DNA of 64,000 bases from Corallibacter vietnamensis (GCF_039537875.1 NZ_BAABBI010000001.1:1426001-1490000); one strand, 5' to 3'. Shown: positions 8,244 through 17,395, counted from the stretch's first letter. Numbers and translations: made by a program. Notes: generated from the letters alone by a model not told the origin.

Positions 8244-9461
8244 TTATATACCTATCTCAACTTGAAAACGGACATACCAATTATTATCAGTTGTATTATT
8301 TAAATAATTGAGTTCGCTTTTTGTGACTTCAGCTTGTAACTTTAGTGCATGTTCCCAGATGTATTTGGTAACACCAAAACTATATTGGTTTGTTTGTGGT
8401 GTAAGCATTTCTATATCACTATGAGGTTTTTGGTGAGAATACCTACCAATTAATTCATAATTGTTTTCAAATAAATAACTTAATTGGGCATCATAACCTT
8501 CTCCAGCAAAAACATATCGTATGTCAGTTGCATCATCCGGATTGTATGTTAGCGGATTTTTTGATGTTCTATTCATGTACGCCGTTTGAAAAGCCCAACC
8601 ATTATACTTTAAAATAGCGTCAAATAAAAGCGATTGCATATCACGTTTTTCAAACAAATCATCACCTAAAGTTCCGCGCGTTCTTCTTGCATTATTATTA
8701 AAGTGGTACACACCAGAAAGCATTAGTTTAGGAGTCGCTTCGCGTTTTATATCACCTTCAAATAAGGTTCCGTTGTTTTGAAATGCTCCAAAAGGAAAAA
8801 GTTCTAATCGCCCTGTAAATGCCAAACCGTTGTCAGGACTTTCAGTCCAGTTTCTACCTTCTCCAGTACTTATTGCTGATTTAAAGTTGTAAGAAAACTT
8901 GTCATTCAATTCATTTAGGTAATAAACTTGTAAACCAAAATCTCTGTCTATATTAAAACGGGCATTGTTTATAGAGCGGTCAGTTAGTTGCAAAGCACCT
9001 GACGAATTAATACGTTGTCTGTTTCCTGGTAATTTTGTTTGTCCAAAACCAATGTTCCAATGATTGTTAGGTCTGTAAAAAACAATAGCGTCTCTTATTA
9101 TATTTAGGTTGTCACCATCTTCAATCGCACCAACATCATTGGGAGAAAATGATAATTGAATCACATAAATAATACGAGGGTCACCAACGTAACCGTCAAA
9201 ACGTAAACGTAAACGACGTATCATAGCTTCATACGAAGAGGGTTCATCTTCGTTGTCTATAAAGGTGACACGGTTTTGCATTCTAAAACGAATATTTAAT
9301 TTAAAAATACTGTCAGGAGATGTAATTCCTAATCCTTTTCCGTAGCTGTAGTAAGGAAGTGCAGATAGCTTAATGTCGTTATTATCTTTGCTTATAGTAA
9401 TTTGAGCATTTACTGAAAATGATGCCAAAGCAAAAAATAATAAAACAAGTGTTTTTTTCAT
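8244..9461 (-). CDS. Outer-membrane porin, OprO/OprP (phosphate-selective porin) type
   Basis: A 405-residue beta-barrel protein with a signal peptide (MKKTLVLLFFALASFSVNAQ). The barrel has repeated alternating strands and motifs such as FRMQNRVTFIDNED, RRLRLRFDGYVGDPR and WNIGFGQTKLPGNRQR, which resemble the PF07396 porin family. The open frame extends upstream to 9539, but that stretch contains the promoter -7 box (9485-9492) and precedes the signal peptide, so 9461 is the start. In Bacteroidota these porins are often phosphate-related; substrate is not proven here. It diverges from prmA and converges with tpiA. Confidence 0.85.
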   Translation of the reverse strand: MKKTLVLLFFALASFSVNAQITISKDNNDIKLSALPYYSYGKGLGITSPDSIFKLNIRFRMQNRVTFIDNEDEPSSYEAMIRRLRLRFDGYVGDPRIIYVIQLSFSPNDVGAIEDGDNLNIIRDAIVFYRPNNHWNIGFGQTKLPGNRQRINSSGALQLTDRSINNARFNIDRDFGLQVYYLNELNDKFSYNFKSAISTGEGRNWTESPDNGLAFTGRLELFPFGAFQNNGTLFEGDIKREATPKLMLSGVYHFNNNARRTRGTLGDDLFEKRDMQSLLFDAILKYNGWAFQTAYMNRTSKNPLTYNPDDATDIRYVFAGEGYDAQLSYLFENNYELIGRYSHQKPHSDIEMLTPQTNQYSFGVTKYIWEHALKLQAEVTKSELNYLNNTTDNNWYVRFQVEIGI

Positions 9462-9484
9462 GATAAGTTGTGTTATAATAATTG

Positions 9485-9492
9485 CAAAAATA
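9485..9492 (-). promoter_or_regulatory. -7 box of the porin gene
   Basis: Reads TATTTTTG on the minus strand, a match to the Bacteroidota -7 consensus TAnnTTTG, 23 bases before the start codon at 9461. It lies within the longer open frame, which argues against the upstream start. No clear -33 TTTG was seen at 17-23 bases. Confidence 0.6.
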
Positions 9493-9514
9493 CAGTTAAC
9501 TTGAAAACGATTGC

Positions 9515-9522
9515 TAAATTTG
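9515..9522 (+). promoter_or_regulatory. -7 box of prmA
   Basis: TAAATTTG, a perfect match to TAnnTTTG, 20 bases before the prmA start codon. It is separated from the divergent porin -7 box by only 22 bases, so the two polymerases would compete. Confidence 0.55.
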
Positions 9523-9542
9523 CAAAATAAATATTCCAATCT

Positions 9543-10370
9543 ATGATTTATATATCCTATAGCTTTGAGGTAAAACCACTACAACCTGCTGTTGAAATTT
9601 TAATTGCTGAATTAGGTTTCGCTGGCTTTGAAAGCTTTGTTGAAACAGAAGAAGGCGTAACGGCTTATATTCAAAAAGAAGCGTGGAGCGCAGATATTCT
9701 TGATGACATACAAATTTTAAATTCTAGCGAATTTGAAATCTCTCATACATTTGAAGAAATAGAGCAAACAAATTGGAATGAAGAATGGGAAAAAAACTTT
9801 AGTCCAATAGTTGTAGATGATGTTTGTGCTGTAAGAGCGCCATTTCATGAAAAGTTTAACACGGATTATGATATTGTAATTGAACCAAAAATGAGCTTTG
9901 GAACTGGTCATCATGAAACCACGCACATGATGATACAGCATATCTTAAAAAATGATTTTACAAATAAATCTGTATTAGATATGGGTTGCGGAACTGGAGT
10001 ATTGGCAATTTTAGCTGAAATGAAAGGCGCAAAACCTATAGATGCTATAGATATAGATAATTGGTGCTATTTAAATAGCTTAGAAAATGTTGAAAGAAAT
10101 AACTGTGAGCACATCACTGTTATAGAAGGTGATGCAGGTTTGTTAGTCAACAAAAGTTATGACATAATCATAGCCAATATAAACCGAAATATCTTACTTA
10201 ATGATTTAAAAAAGTATGCAACTTGCTTAAAACCAAAAGGATTGTTATTTTTAAGTGGTTTTTACAAGGATGATATTTCTGTTATAGAAGAAACATGTAA
10301 TAAACTAGGCTTAAATCACGTTGAAACATTAGAAAAAAACCAATGGGTTGCCTTAAAATTTATTAACTAA
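9543..10370 (+). CDS. prmA: Ribosomal protein L11 methyltransferase
   Basis: SAM-dependent methyltransferase that trimethylates ribosomal protein L11. The N-terminal substrate-recognition domain is followed by the linker SFGTGHHETT and the SAM site DMGCGTGVLAILAEMKGA (about residues 150-167); the catalytic-site NINRNIL lies near 218. The length of 275 residues is normal for Bacteroidota. It diverges from the porin gene and is followed 47 bases later by clpS. Confidence 0.95.
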   Translation: MIYISYSFEVKPLQPAVEILIAELGFAGFESFVETEEGVTAYIQKEAWSADILDDIQILNSSEFEISHTFEEIEQTNWNEEWEKNFSPIVVDDVCAVRAPFHEKFNTDYDIVIEPKMSFGTGHHETTHMMIQHILKNDFTNKSVLDMGCGTGVLAILAEMKGAKPIDAIDIDNWCYLNSLENVERNNCEHITVIEGDAGLLVNKSYDIIIANINRNILLNDLKKYATCLKPKGLLFLSGFYKDDISVIEETCNKLGLNHVETLEKNQWVALKFIN

Positions 10371-10417
10371 TCTTTGGTTTTTTCGTACCCCTTAATTATA
10401 AAAATACTTGAATAGCT

Positions 10418-10693
10418 ATGAGTACTAGAGAAAAAACATTAGAAGACGTTTTATTAAAAGAAGATGTTTTAAAAAATAATGAAATTGTATTGTATAATGA
10501 TGATGTAAATACTTTTGATCATGTTATTGATACACTTATATATGCTTGCGATCATATGCCAGAGCAAGCAGAGCAATGTGCTATTATTGTACATTACAAA
10601 GGTAAATGCACGGTAAAAACGGGAGCTTATGATGATTTAAAGCCACGTTGCTCAATGTTGCTTGAAGCAGGTTTAAGTGCAGAAATTATATAA
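10418..10693 (+). CDS. clpS: ClpS, adaptor of the Clp protease
   Basis: A 91-residue adaptor that hands N-degron substrates to ClpA/ClpC-ClpP. The core motifs are present: VLYNDDVNTFDHVIDTL at about residues 23-39, and HYKGKCTVKTG near 68, which carries the residues binding the N-terminal amino group. The Bacteroidota form is typical in length. The prmA-clpS order with no terminator between suggests possible co-transcription. Confidence 0.94.
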   Translation: MSTREKTLEDVLLKEDVLKNNEIVLYNDDVNTFDHVIDTLIYACDHMPEQAEQCAIIVHYKGKCTVKTGAYDDLKPRCSMLLEAGLSAEII

Positions 10694-10718
10694 ATATCAA
10701 CATTTTTTTAAAATAACT

Positions 10719-10748
10719 TTTGCAATATAAATTAATGCCCTATATTTG
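10719..10748 (+). promoter_or_regulatory. Promoter of tRNA-Arg
   Basis: TTTG at 10719-10722, then 18 bases, then TATATTTG at 10741-10748. This is a full match to the Bacteroidota primary sigma factor consensus (TTTG, 17-23 bases, TAnnTTTG), and the mature tRNA begins 16 bases later. Confidence 0.8.
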
Positions 10749-10763
10749 CACTCTCAAAAAAAC

Positions 10764-10837
10764 GGCCTCGTAGCATAACTGAATAGTGCACTTGATTACG
10801 GCTCAAGAGGTTGCAGGTTTGAATCCTGCCGAGGTCA
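10764..10837 (+). tRNA. tRNA-Arg (anticodon ACG)
   Basis: Folds as a complete 74-nt cloverleaf: acceptor GGCCTCG/CGAGGTC (one G-U), D stem GCAT/GTGC, anticodon stem CTTGA/TCAAG with loop TTACGGC (anticodon ACG at 10798-10800), 5-nt variable loop, and T stem GCAGG/CCTGC. The discriminator is A and CCA is not encoded. ACG reads CGU/CGC/CGA after A34-to-inosine editing by TadA. Odd points: the D loop has G18-A19 instead of GG, and the T loop reads TTTGAAT instead of TTCGAAT, so the usual G19-C56 tertiary pair is replaced by A19-U56. Confidence 0.96.
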
Positions 10838-10839
10838 CA

Positions 10840-10871
10840 AAAAAACCTGCTTTTTTAAGCGGGTTTTTTTA
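10840..10871. terminator. Hairpin terminator after tRNA-Arg
   Basis: The stem AACCTGCTT/AAGCGGGTT (one G-U) is flanked by A- and T-runs. It ends the tRNA transcript and can also end the reverse small gene at 10899-11063. Confidence 0.85.
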
Positions 10872-10898
10872 TTTAACACATTTTTAGAATGTTTCTTT

Positions 10899-11063
10899 TT
10901 AATCTAATGCATTCTTTGTCACAAAAACACGCCAGCCAATTATTACAAGTTGAATTTTTGAAGCTTTACTTAAGTCTAATTGCTGTTTTGAATAGCTTGG
11001 TAAAAGATGTTTATTAACTCTTGCTAAAAATTTAAAAAACTTTTTTTTCATTGTCATTGCCAT
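10899..11063 (-). CDS. Small basic protein of 54 residues
   Basis: An open frame of 54 codons that reads MAMTMKKKFFKFLARVN, then LLPSYSKQQLDLSKASK, then QLVIIGWRVFVTKNALD. The pattern of Lys/Arg-rich start, the LDLSKASK turn and the final IIGWR helix resembles short conserved proteins I recall from other Flavobacteriaceae. They sometimes carry functional names that the sequence does not justify; I assign no function. The true start may be the third Met (11051). It stands alone, reverse, ending at the tRNA terminator. Confidence 0.6.
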   Translation of the reverse strand: MAMTMKKKFFKFLARVNKHLLPSYSKQQLDLSKASKIQLVIIGWRVFVTKNALD

Positions 11064-11575
11064 CTTAATTATTACAAAGATAAAGTCTTTGGTTTTAAAT
11101 CAAAGTAAAACGTATTCTAGACTACGCTTCACAAGATTGTTTTTTTTAGAATAAGGATAAAATCCATTCTATTAAATAAATGGCAAAAGCAATCATAATT
11201 TTGGTTTTTTAGTGGTTAATAAATTCTTGTTTTTTTGATTGAGTTTTCAATATATATTTTAGCAATTCTATCTTCCAAATAAAACAGGTAAAATCTGTGA
11301 AATTGACTTTTGTTTTATAAGTAAAAAAATGATTTGTATTTCATTTTAAAATACATTTGTCTTTATTCTTGTTTTAAAGTGTAGTGTTTTGTGTTGTTTA
11401 GTGTTTTAAAGTGTAATAGTTTAAGGCGTTTTTTTGATGTGCTTTGTTCTTTCAAGGGAATAAAACCTTAAAAAGTAAGCTTTTTTTATGATTTCATCTT
11501 TTTTTTTAAGTATGAGGTTGTGTTAAAGTTAACCATTTAGTTACTTGGAAATGAAGCTCGAGAAAATAGGATGTT
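11064..11575. other. AT-rich intergenic stretch
   Basis: About 510 bases with no open frame, RNA fold or repeat that I can support. It is very T-rich on the plus strand. It must hold the promoter of the reverse 54-residue gene and upstream sequence of the endonuclease gene. Confidence 0.5.
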
Positions 11576-11583
11576 TACATTTG
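11576..11583 (+). promoter_or_regulatory. -7 box of the endonuclease gene
   Basis: TACATTTG matches TAnnTTTG and ends 15 bases before the ATG at 11599. It lies inside the open-frame extension that starts with TTG at 11545, so that extension is upstream of transcription. The leader would be very short. Confidence 0.5.
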
Positions 11584-11598
11584 CAAAAAATATCCCTA

Positions 11599-13575
11599 AT
11601 GAAAAAAATTACTTATTTAATAGTATGTGTTCTTTTTACACAAATTCTTGTTGCTCAAGATTTGTTTATAAATGAACTAGATTGTGATACACCAGGAGTA
11701 GATGATAAAGAGTTTCTGGAGTTAAAGTCTACGATACCAAATTTTAGTTTAGACGGTTACGTTGTTGTTTTTTTTAATGGCTCAACATCTGGAAATAATT
11801 CAAGTTATTTTTTAATTGATTTAGACGGTTATTCTACAGACGGTAACGGTTTGTTTTTAATAGGTAGTGAGTCGGTAACACCATTTCCACAGCTATTAAT
11901 TTCAGCAAATACAATTCAAAATGGCGCTGATGCTGTTGCAATTTATCAAGCAAGTGATGTTGATTTTCCTGATGGAACAGTAGCAACAATAGATAATTTA
12001 GTTGATGTCTTACTGTATGATACTTCAGATAGTGATGATGCTGATATGATAGCAATTTTTAGTGCGCATCCTAACTTTACAGATATTCAGCAAATAAATG
12101 AAGGGTCAGGAAATAATACAAATTCTATTCAGCGTTTAGATGATGGTTCTTATGTGTCAACAACACCAACGCCAAGAGCGCTTAACGAAAACGGAGGTTC
12201 AGGTATAGATTTTAACGCAATAAGCATCTCTACATCACAAACACAATATACAGAGGGCGAATCATTTGATATTGTTTTTACAGCTCAAGAAAATGTAGTG
12301 GTAGATTATCAGTTTTCTTTTACGTTAAACAATTACGGTTTTAATACATCAGATTTTACAGGAAACACTACTGTAACAATTCCTGCCGGAAGCAATACAG
12401 TAACAACAACAATCACGCTGGTAGATGATGACATAGATGAAGGAGATGAAGAACCGCTTATACGATTTGTAAATATTGAAGAGCCATTTATACCATTCAA
12501 TAACTTTGTAAAGCTACGAGCTATTGATAATGATTTTACGGTTGCTCCTTTTGGTACACCAATAAACCCTACTTATGGTGTTGTTGCAAGTACACAACCA
12601 AGTGGTTACTATGATGCTTTAGACGGGTTATCTGATGATGCATTAAAACAAGCTTTACAAGATATAGTTGCAGATCCAACCGTGGTGAGAACTCAAACCT
12701 ATGCAGATGTTATAGATATTTTAAAAGAAGCCGATCAAAATCCGGAAAACAGTAACGAAGTTTGGTTGGTGTATTTAGAGCAAGGTATGCCAAAGCTAGA
12801 TTTTCAAACAACTTCAAATAATGTAGGAAGTTGGAATAGAGAACATACGTTTCCTAGATCTAGAGGAGGTTTTTATAGTATAGATGATGATGATATTGCA
12901 AATGGCATAGATGCTTATTGGACAACAAATGCAGATTCTTTACGTCATGGAAACTCTGATGCTCATGCCTTAAGAGCTGTTGATGGTCCTGAAAACAGTT
13001 CTCGTGGAAACCAGTTTTATGGTGAGTATAATGGTCCGTCAGGAACATTGGGAGGCTTTAAAGGTGATGTAGCAAGAAGTGTTTTTTATATGGCTGTTCG
13101 TTATAACGGGTTAAGTATTGTAAATGGCTTTCCAGAAGGAAATGTTGGGCAGTTTGGAGATTTACAAACTCTTTTAGAGTGGCATCGTAATGACCCGCCA
13201 GATGATTTTGAAATGAATAGAAACAATGTTGTTTATAATTGGCAATTTAATAGAAACCCATTTATTGATCAGCCAGATATGATAGAGTATATTTGGGGGA
13301 ATATGATTGGAGAAACTTGGCAACAAAACTTAAGCGTATCTGATAATGTGTTAAATGAGGTTGTTGTTTATCCCAACCCAACAAAAGGAAAAATTTCTTT
13401 TAGAGGTTTTGATACTTCAATAGAAGCAACATTGTTTTCAGTTGATGGAAGACAATTGTCTACAAGTTTAGTAGAGCCTAATACTTATATAAATTTAAAC
13501 GTGTCTAGCGGGATGTATTTATTAAAGTTGTCATCAGAAAAAAAATCTATTATTAAGAAAATTATTGTTGAATAA
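11599..13575 (+). CDS. Secreted endonuclease I with T9SS sorting domain
   Basis: A 658-residue secreted protein. It has a signal peptide (MKKITYLIVCVLFTQILVAQ), then a lamin-tail-like domain starting FINELDCDTPGVDDKEFLEL. A Calx-beta-like domain (STSQTQYTEGESFDIVF) follows, then an endonuclease I (EndA/NucM) domain with the catalytic SWNREHTFPRSRGG and HGNSDAHALR, and finally a type IX sorting domain (VYPNPTKGKISF, ending SIIKKIIVE). Such enzymes degrade extracellular DNA for nutrients or in biofilms. The start at 11599 is chosen because it begins the signal peptide and a -7 box precedes it. Confidence 0.9.
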   Translation: MKKITYLIVCVLFTQILVAQDLFINELDCDTPGVDDKEFLELKSTIPNFSLDGYVVVFFNGSTSGNNSSYFLIDLDGYSTDGNGLFLIGSESVTPFPQLLISANTIQNGADAVAIYQASDVDFPDGTVATIDNLVDVLLYDTSDSDDADMIAIFSAHPNFTDIQQINEGSGNNTNSIQRLDDGSYVSTTPTPRALNENGGSGIDFNAISISTSQTQYTEGESFDIVFTAQENVVVDYQFSFTLNNYGFNTSDFTGNTTVTIPAGSNTVTTTITLVDDDIDEGDEEPLIRFVNIEEPFIPFNNFVKLRAIDNDFTVAPFGTPINPTYGVVASTQPSGYYDALDGLSDDALKQALQDIVADPTVVRTQTYADVIDILKEADQNPENSNEVWLVYLEQGMPKLDFQTTSNNVGSWNREHTFPRSRGGFYSIDDDDIANGIDAYWTTNADSLRHGNSDAHALRAVDGPENSSRGNQFYGEYNGPSGTLGGFKGDVARSVFYMAVRYNGLSIVNGFPEGNVGQFGDLQTLLEWHRNDPPDDFEMNRNNVVYNWQFNRNPFIDQPDMIEYIWGNMIGETWQQNLSVSDNVLNEVVVYPNPTKGKISFRGFDTSIEATLFSVDGRQLSTSLVEPNTYINLNVSSGMYLLKLSSEKKSIIKKIIVE

Positions 13576-13594
13576 TATTTTAAGTGTTTATCAT

Positions 13595-13630
13595 AAAAAA
13601 AAGCCCAAGTTTTGAACTTGGGCTTTTTTA
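13595..13630 (+). terminator. Hairpin terminator after the endonuclease gene
   Basis: An 11-bp perfect stem AAGCCCAAGTT/AACTTGGGCTT with a 3-base loop, followed by a T-run. Confidence 0.9.
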
Positions 13631-13715
13631 TTAATAGTATAGTTTGTTGTGTATATTTATGATTGACTAAAACTGTATATCATAACTAAATATTATCTTC
13701 GCAAAAAAAAGATTT

Positions 13716-14663
13716 ATGAGTGTTTTGTGGGTTGTTTTAGGGTTGATATTATTGGTAGTTGGTGGTGAGTTTTTGGTAAGGTCGTCTGTGGCTTTGTCTT
13801 TTAAGTTTAATATTTCCAAACTGGTAATAGGTATGACGGTTGTTTCTTTTGCAACATCAGCGCCAGAATTATTGGTGAGTTTACAAGCGGCTTTAGATGG
13901 TGTTTCTGATATTGCTTTAGGAAATGTTATAGGTTCTAATGTAGCAAATATAGGATTGGTTTTAGGGATTACGGCGTTGATATCTCCTTTGGCAATAGAT
14001 AAAGATTTTTATAAATTGAATTGGCCAATGATGATGATGGTCTCTTTTGCTTTATACTTTTGTTTGAGAAATGATAATGTTTTAACAGCTTTAGAAGGAG
14101 GTCTATTCTTTTTAGTATTAATTATTTTTCTCTTTATTTTAATAAAAAAATCAAGGAAATCAGTTGCAGTTGCTATAGAAGAGGTTGATGATACTTTAGC
14201 AGTTGTGTCAAACTTCAAGATAACTATTTGGTTATTAATAGGTGCGGCAGGTTTGTATTTCGGTTCAGAATGGTTGGTGCAAGGCGCTAAAGAGTTGGCT
14301 AAAGCTGTTGGTATTAGTGATTATGCTATTTCGGTGACAGTAATTGCTATAGGTACAAGTGTACCAGAGTTGGCAGCATCTGTAATTGCAGCTTTAAAAA
14401 AGGAAAAAGCTATTTCGTTAGGGAATTTGATAGGTTCAAATATATTTAATATAGCATCTGTATTAGGTTTAACAGCTATTGTAAAGCCTATTGTTGTTAA
14501 TCCAGATACACCAGAAATCCTATCGACTAATATTTTTTGGATGATAGCATTTGCTGGGATACTTGTGCCTTTGGCTTTTTTACCAAAAAGGTTTGAATTA
14601 GGAAGATATAAAGGTATGTTGCTTTTAGGGGCATATTTGGTGTTTGTTTATATCTCTTTGTAA
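13716..14663 (+). CDS. Calcium/sodium antiporter, YrbG type
   Basis: A 315-residue inner-membrane cation/calcium exchanger (CaCA superfamily). The two inverted alpha repeats are clear: first half GMTVVSFATSAPELLVS with GNVIGSNVANIGLVLG; second half VTVIAIGTSVPELAAS with GNLIGSNIFNIASVLG. These carry the ion-binding Glu residues. About ten hydrophobic helices are seen, with a short charged loop near residues 145-165. Length and layout match YrbG-like proteins. The gene stands alone between a terminator and a long intergenic stretch. Confidence 0.94.
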   Translation: MSVLWVVLGLILLVVGGEFLVRSSVALSFKFNISKLVIGMTVVSFATSAPELLVSLQAALDGVSDIALGNVIGSNVANIGLVLGITALISPLAIDKDFYKLNWPMMMMVSFALYFCLRNDNVLTALEGGLFFLVLIIFLFILIKKSRKSVAVAIEEVDDTLAVVSNFKITIWLLIGAAGLYFGSEWLVQGAKELAKAVGISDYAISVTVIAIGTSVPELAASVIAALKKEKAISLGNLIGSNIFNIASVLGLTAIVKPIVVNPDTPEILSTNIFWMIAFAGILVPLAFLPKRFELGRYKGMLLLGAYLVFVYISL

Positions 14664-15133
14664 AAAAGATGGTTATAGGCATTTTTTTCTTATAATAAAA
14701 TACTCTTCCTTAAATTTAAGTAAGAAAACATTGTTTATAGCCACTTTGCTATTAGAAATATGTGAAGTTTTGTTTAGGCTAATATTCAGATTATTATTAA
14801 ATATTCGCCGTTTCTAGTCCTGCTATGGTTGGTATGTAGACTTAATAAGATAATCAAATGAGTTTCTTTTAGATTGTTTTTTTGTGCTACTTTATAACGC
14901 TCAAATTTAGGAGTTTTCTTAAAAGGACTCTCAATTTTAGTTTTGCTTCTTGTGTTTTGTGTTAGGGGTTAGTCATTCAGCAAAATGTACTCAAAATCTA
15001 TATTTACTCATGATTTGATTATTTTAAGTTAAAGATAAAATGTTGTTTTTTTGTTTAAAAGGTATTAAAAAATAGGGGTGTTTAACTTAAATTTAATTTA
15101 ATAAAGATTTAACCCGTAAAATTTAAAGGGTTG
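14664..15133. other. Long intergenic stretch before glutamine synthetase
   Basis: About 470 bases with no supportable gene. Around 14800-14960 it is less AT-rich and looks as if it may once have coded, but every frame on both strands is broken. The recognisable element is the glutamine synthetase promoter just downstream. Confidence 0.45.
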
Positions 15134-15164
15134 TTTGTGTAAAATTAATTATTTTGTAAATTTG
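15134..15164 (+). promoter_or_regulatory. Promoter of glutamine synthetase III
   Basis: TTTG at 15134-15137, 19 bases, TAAATTTG at 15157-15164: a perfect Bacteroidota promoter. The start codon follows 27 bases after the -7 box. Confidence 0.8.
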
Positions 15165-15191
15165 GAGCGTTAAATTTATAAACCAATAATT

Positions 15192-17378
15192 ATGTCTACA
15201 TTGAGATTTCATGCCATTAAAGAATCCCTTAACAGAAAACCAATTAAAATAGAGGAGTTAGAACGTCGTTCGGCTTTATTTGGTCAAAATGTTTTTAACG
15301 AAGATACTATGCGCCAGTTTCTTACCAAAGAAGCTTTTAATAGTGTTATGGATGCTATACAAAATGGTTCTAAAATAGATCGCGTTGTTGCAGATCATAT
15401 TTCTACAGGTATGAAAGAGTGGGCAATTTCTAAAGGAGCAACACACTATACGCATTGGTTTCAACCGTTAACAGGCGCAACAGCAGAAAAACATGATGCA
15501 TTTTTTGAACCAATAGGTAGTGGCAGAGCGATTGAAAAATTTGGTGGCGGACAGCTCGTTCAGCAAGAGCCAGATGCTTCAAGTTTTCCTAATGGAGGTA
15601 TAAGAAACACTTTTGAGGCTCGTGGTTATACAGCTTGGGACCCAACGTCGCCTGCATTTATTTATGGAACAACACTTTGTATTCCTACAGTGTTTGTAGC
15701 TTATACAGGAGAAGCCTTAGATTATAAAACACCTTTATTAAGAGCTTTACAAGCTGTTGATAGCGCAGCAGTTGATGTTTGTAAGTATTTTGATAAAAAT
15801 GTGAAAAAAGTAAATGCATCTTTAGGTTGGGAGCAAGAGTACTTTTTGATTGATAGAGCCTTGGCAACATCAAGACCAGATATTTTAATGACAGGAAGAA
15901 CTTTGTTAGGTCATTCATCTGCAAAAGGACAGCAATTAGATGATCACTATTTCGGAACTATCCCTAATAGAGCTATGGCATATATGAGAGATTTAGAAAC
16001 TGAATGTATGTTGTTAGGAATACCTGTAAAAACAAGACATAATGAGGTTGCTCCAAATCAGTTTGAGTTAGCGCCAATTTATGATGAAGCTAACCTTGCG
16101 GTAGATCATAACTCCTTATTAATGGATGTAATGGATAAAATAGCAGAGCGTCATAACTTTAAAGTTTTATTCCATGAGAAACCGTTTGCAGGTGTAAATG
16201 GTTCAGGAAAACACAATAACTGGAGTTTAAGTACAGATACAGGTGTTAATTTATTAGGGCCAGGAAAAACTCCTATGAGTAATTTACAGTTCTTAACCTT
16301 TTTTATAAATACTATAAAAGCGGTAAACGATAACGAAGAACTATTAAGAGCTACTATTGCATCTGCTAGTAATGATCATCGTTTAGGTGCAAATGAAGCG
16401 CCGCCAGCAATTATTTCTGTATTCATAGGTGAGCAACTTACCAAAGTGTTGAACGAACTGGAAAATGTTACTACAGGAAAATTATCGCCAGAAGAAAAAA
16501 CAGACTTAAAGCTAAATGTTGTAGGTAAAATTCCTGAAATTTTATTAGATAACACAGATAGAAACAGAACATCTCCTTTTGCCTTTACAGGAAACAAATT
16601 TGAGTTTAGAGCAGTAGGGTCAAAAGCCAATTGTGCAAGCCCTATGACAGTTTTAAACTCAATCATGGCAAAGCAGCTTATTGACTTTAAAGCAGAAGTT
16701 GATGCGCTTATAGAAAAGAAAAACCTGAAAAAGGATGAAGCTATTTTTAACGTATTGAGAGAGTATATCAAAAAATCAAAAAATATTCTTTTTGAAGGAA
16801 ACGGTTATAGTGAAGCATGGGAAAAAGAAGCAGAGAAAAGAGGTTTAAGTAATAATAAAACAACGCCAGAAGCCTTAAAAGTAAAAGTGTCTAAAAAGGC
16901 TATTAAACTTTTTGAAGAGCTTGGCGTTATGAATAAAATAGAATCTGAAGCTCGCTATGAAATAGAAGTAGAGGAGTATGTGTTACATATTCAAATAGAA
17001 GGTCGTGTTTTAGGTGATATAGCTAGAAATCATGTGGTGCCAACAGCTGTGAGATATCAAAATATCTTAATTGAGAACGTAAAAGGGTTAAAAGAAATAT
17101 ATGGTTCAGACTTTAAGAAATTTGCAAAAGAGCAACTTAACCTTATAGAAGATATTTCAGGGCACATTGAAGCAATAAACTCTAATGTTACAAAAATGAC
17201 AGATGAACGAAGAAGTGCCAATAATGTATCTGATGTAGAAAAGAAAGCGCACGCATATTGCTTTAAGGTAAAACCTCTATTTGATGAAATTAGATACCAC
17301 TGTGACAAACTAGAGCTTTTAGTTGATGATGAGCTATGGCCGCTAACAAAATATAGAGAATTGTTATTCACTAAATAG
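15192..17378 (+). CDS. glnN: Glutamine synthetase type III
   Basis: A 728-residue cytoplasmic enzyme that makes glutamine from glutamate, ammonia and ATP. Type III enzymes are dodecamers of ~75-80 kDa subunits, much longer than GSI. Signature segments: the N-terminal GSIII domain with GGIRNTFEARGYTAWDP, the catalytic core with GWEQEYFLID, TRHNEVAPNQFELAPIY, and GVNGSGKHNNWSLSTDTG, then the GSIII-specific C-terminal helices. GSIII is the usual glutamine synthetase of Bacteroidota. The gene is monocistronic, with a strong promoter and a terminator. Confidence 0.96.
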   Translation: MSTLRFHAIKESLNRKPIKIEELERRSALFGQNVFNEDTMRQFLTKEAFNSVMDAIQNGSKIDRVVADHISTGMKEWAISKGATHYTHWFQPLTGATAEKHDAFFEPIGSGRAIEKFGGGQLVQQEPDASSFPNGGIRNTFEARGYTAWDPTSPAFIYGTTLCIPTVFVAYTGEALDYKTPLLRALQAVDSAAVDVCKYFDKNVKKVNASLGWEQEYFLIDRALATSRPDILMTGRTLLGHSSAKGQQLDDHYFGTIPNRAMAYMRDLETECMLLGIPVKTRHNEVAPNQFELAPIYDEANLAVDHNSLLMDVMDKIAERHNFKVLFHEKPFAGVNGSGKHNNWSLSTDTGVNLLGPGKTPMSNLQFLTFFINTIKAVNDNEELLRATIASASNDHRLGANEAPPAIISVFIGEQLTKVLNELENVTTGKLSPEEKTDLKLNVVGKIPEILLDNTDRNRTSPFAFTGNKFEFRAVGSKANCASPMTVLNSIMAKQLIDFKAEVDALIEKKNLKKDEAIFNVLREYIKKSKNILFEGNGYSEAWEKEAEKRGLSNNKTTPEALKVKVSKKAIKLFEELGVMNKIESEARYEIEVEEYVLHIQIEGRVLGDIARNHVVPTAVRYQNILIENVKGLKEIYGSDFKKFAKEQLNLIEDISGHIEAINSNVTKMTDERRSANNVSDVEKKAHAYCFKVKPLFDEIRYHCDKLELLVDDELWPLTKYRELLFTK

Positions 17379-17395
17379 TTTCATAATAATCTTAA

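Noticed and set aside
9462..9539. N-terminal extension of the porin
   Set aside because: It contains the -7 box and lies before the signal peptide.
11545..11598. N-terminal extension of the endonuclease from TTG
   Set aside because: It precedes a full signal peptide and contains the promoter -7 box.
14800..14960. Possible remnant gene before glutamine synthetase
   Set aside because: Composition hints at former coding, but all six frames are interrupted and nothing is recognisable.
16376..16771. Reverse 131-codon frame inside glnN
   Set aside because: It is a mirror of the conserved glutamine synthetase coding frame with no protein-like pattern of its own.
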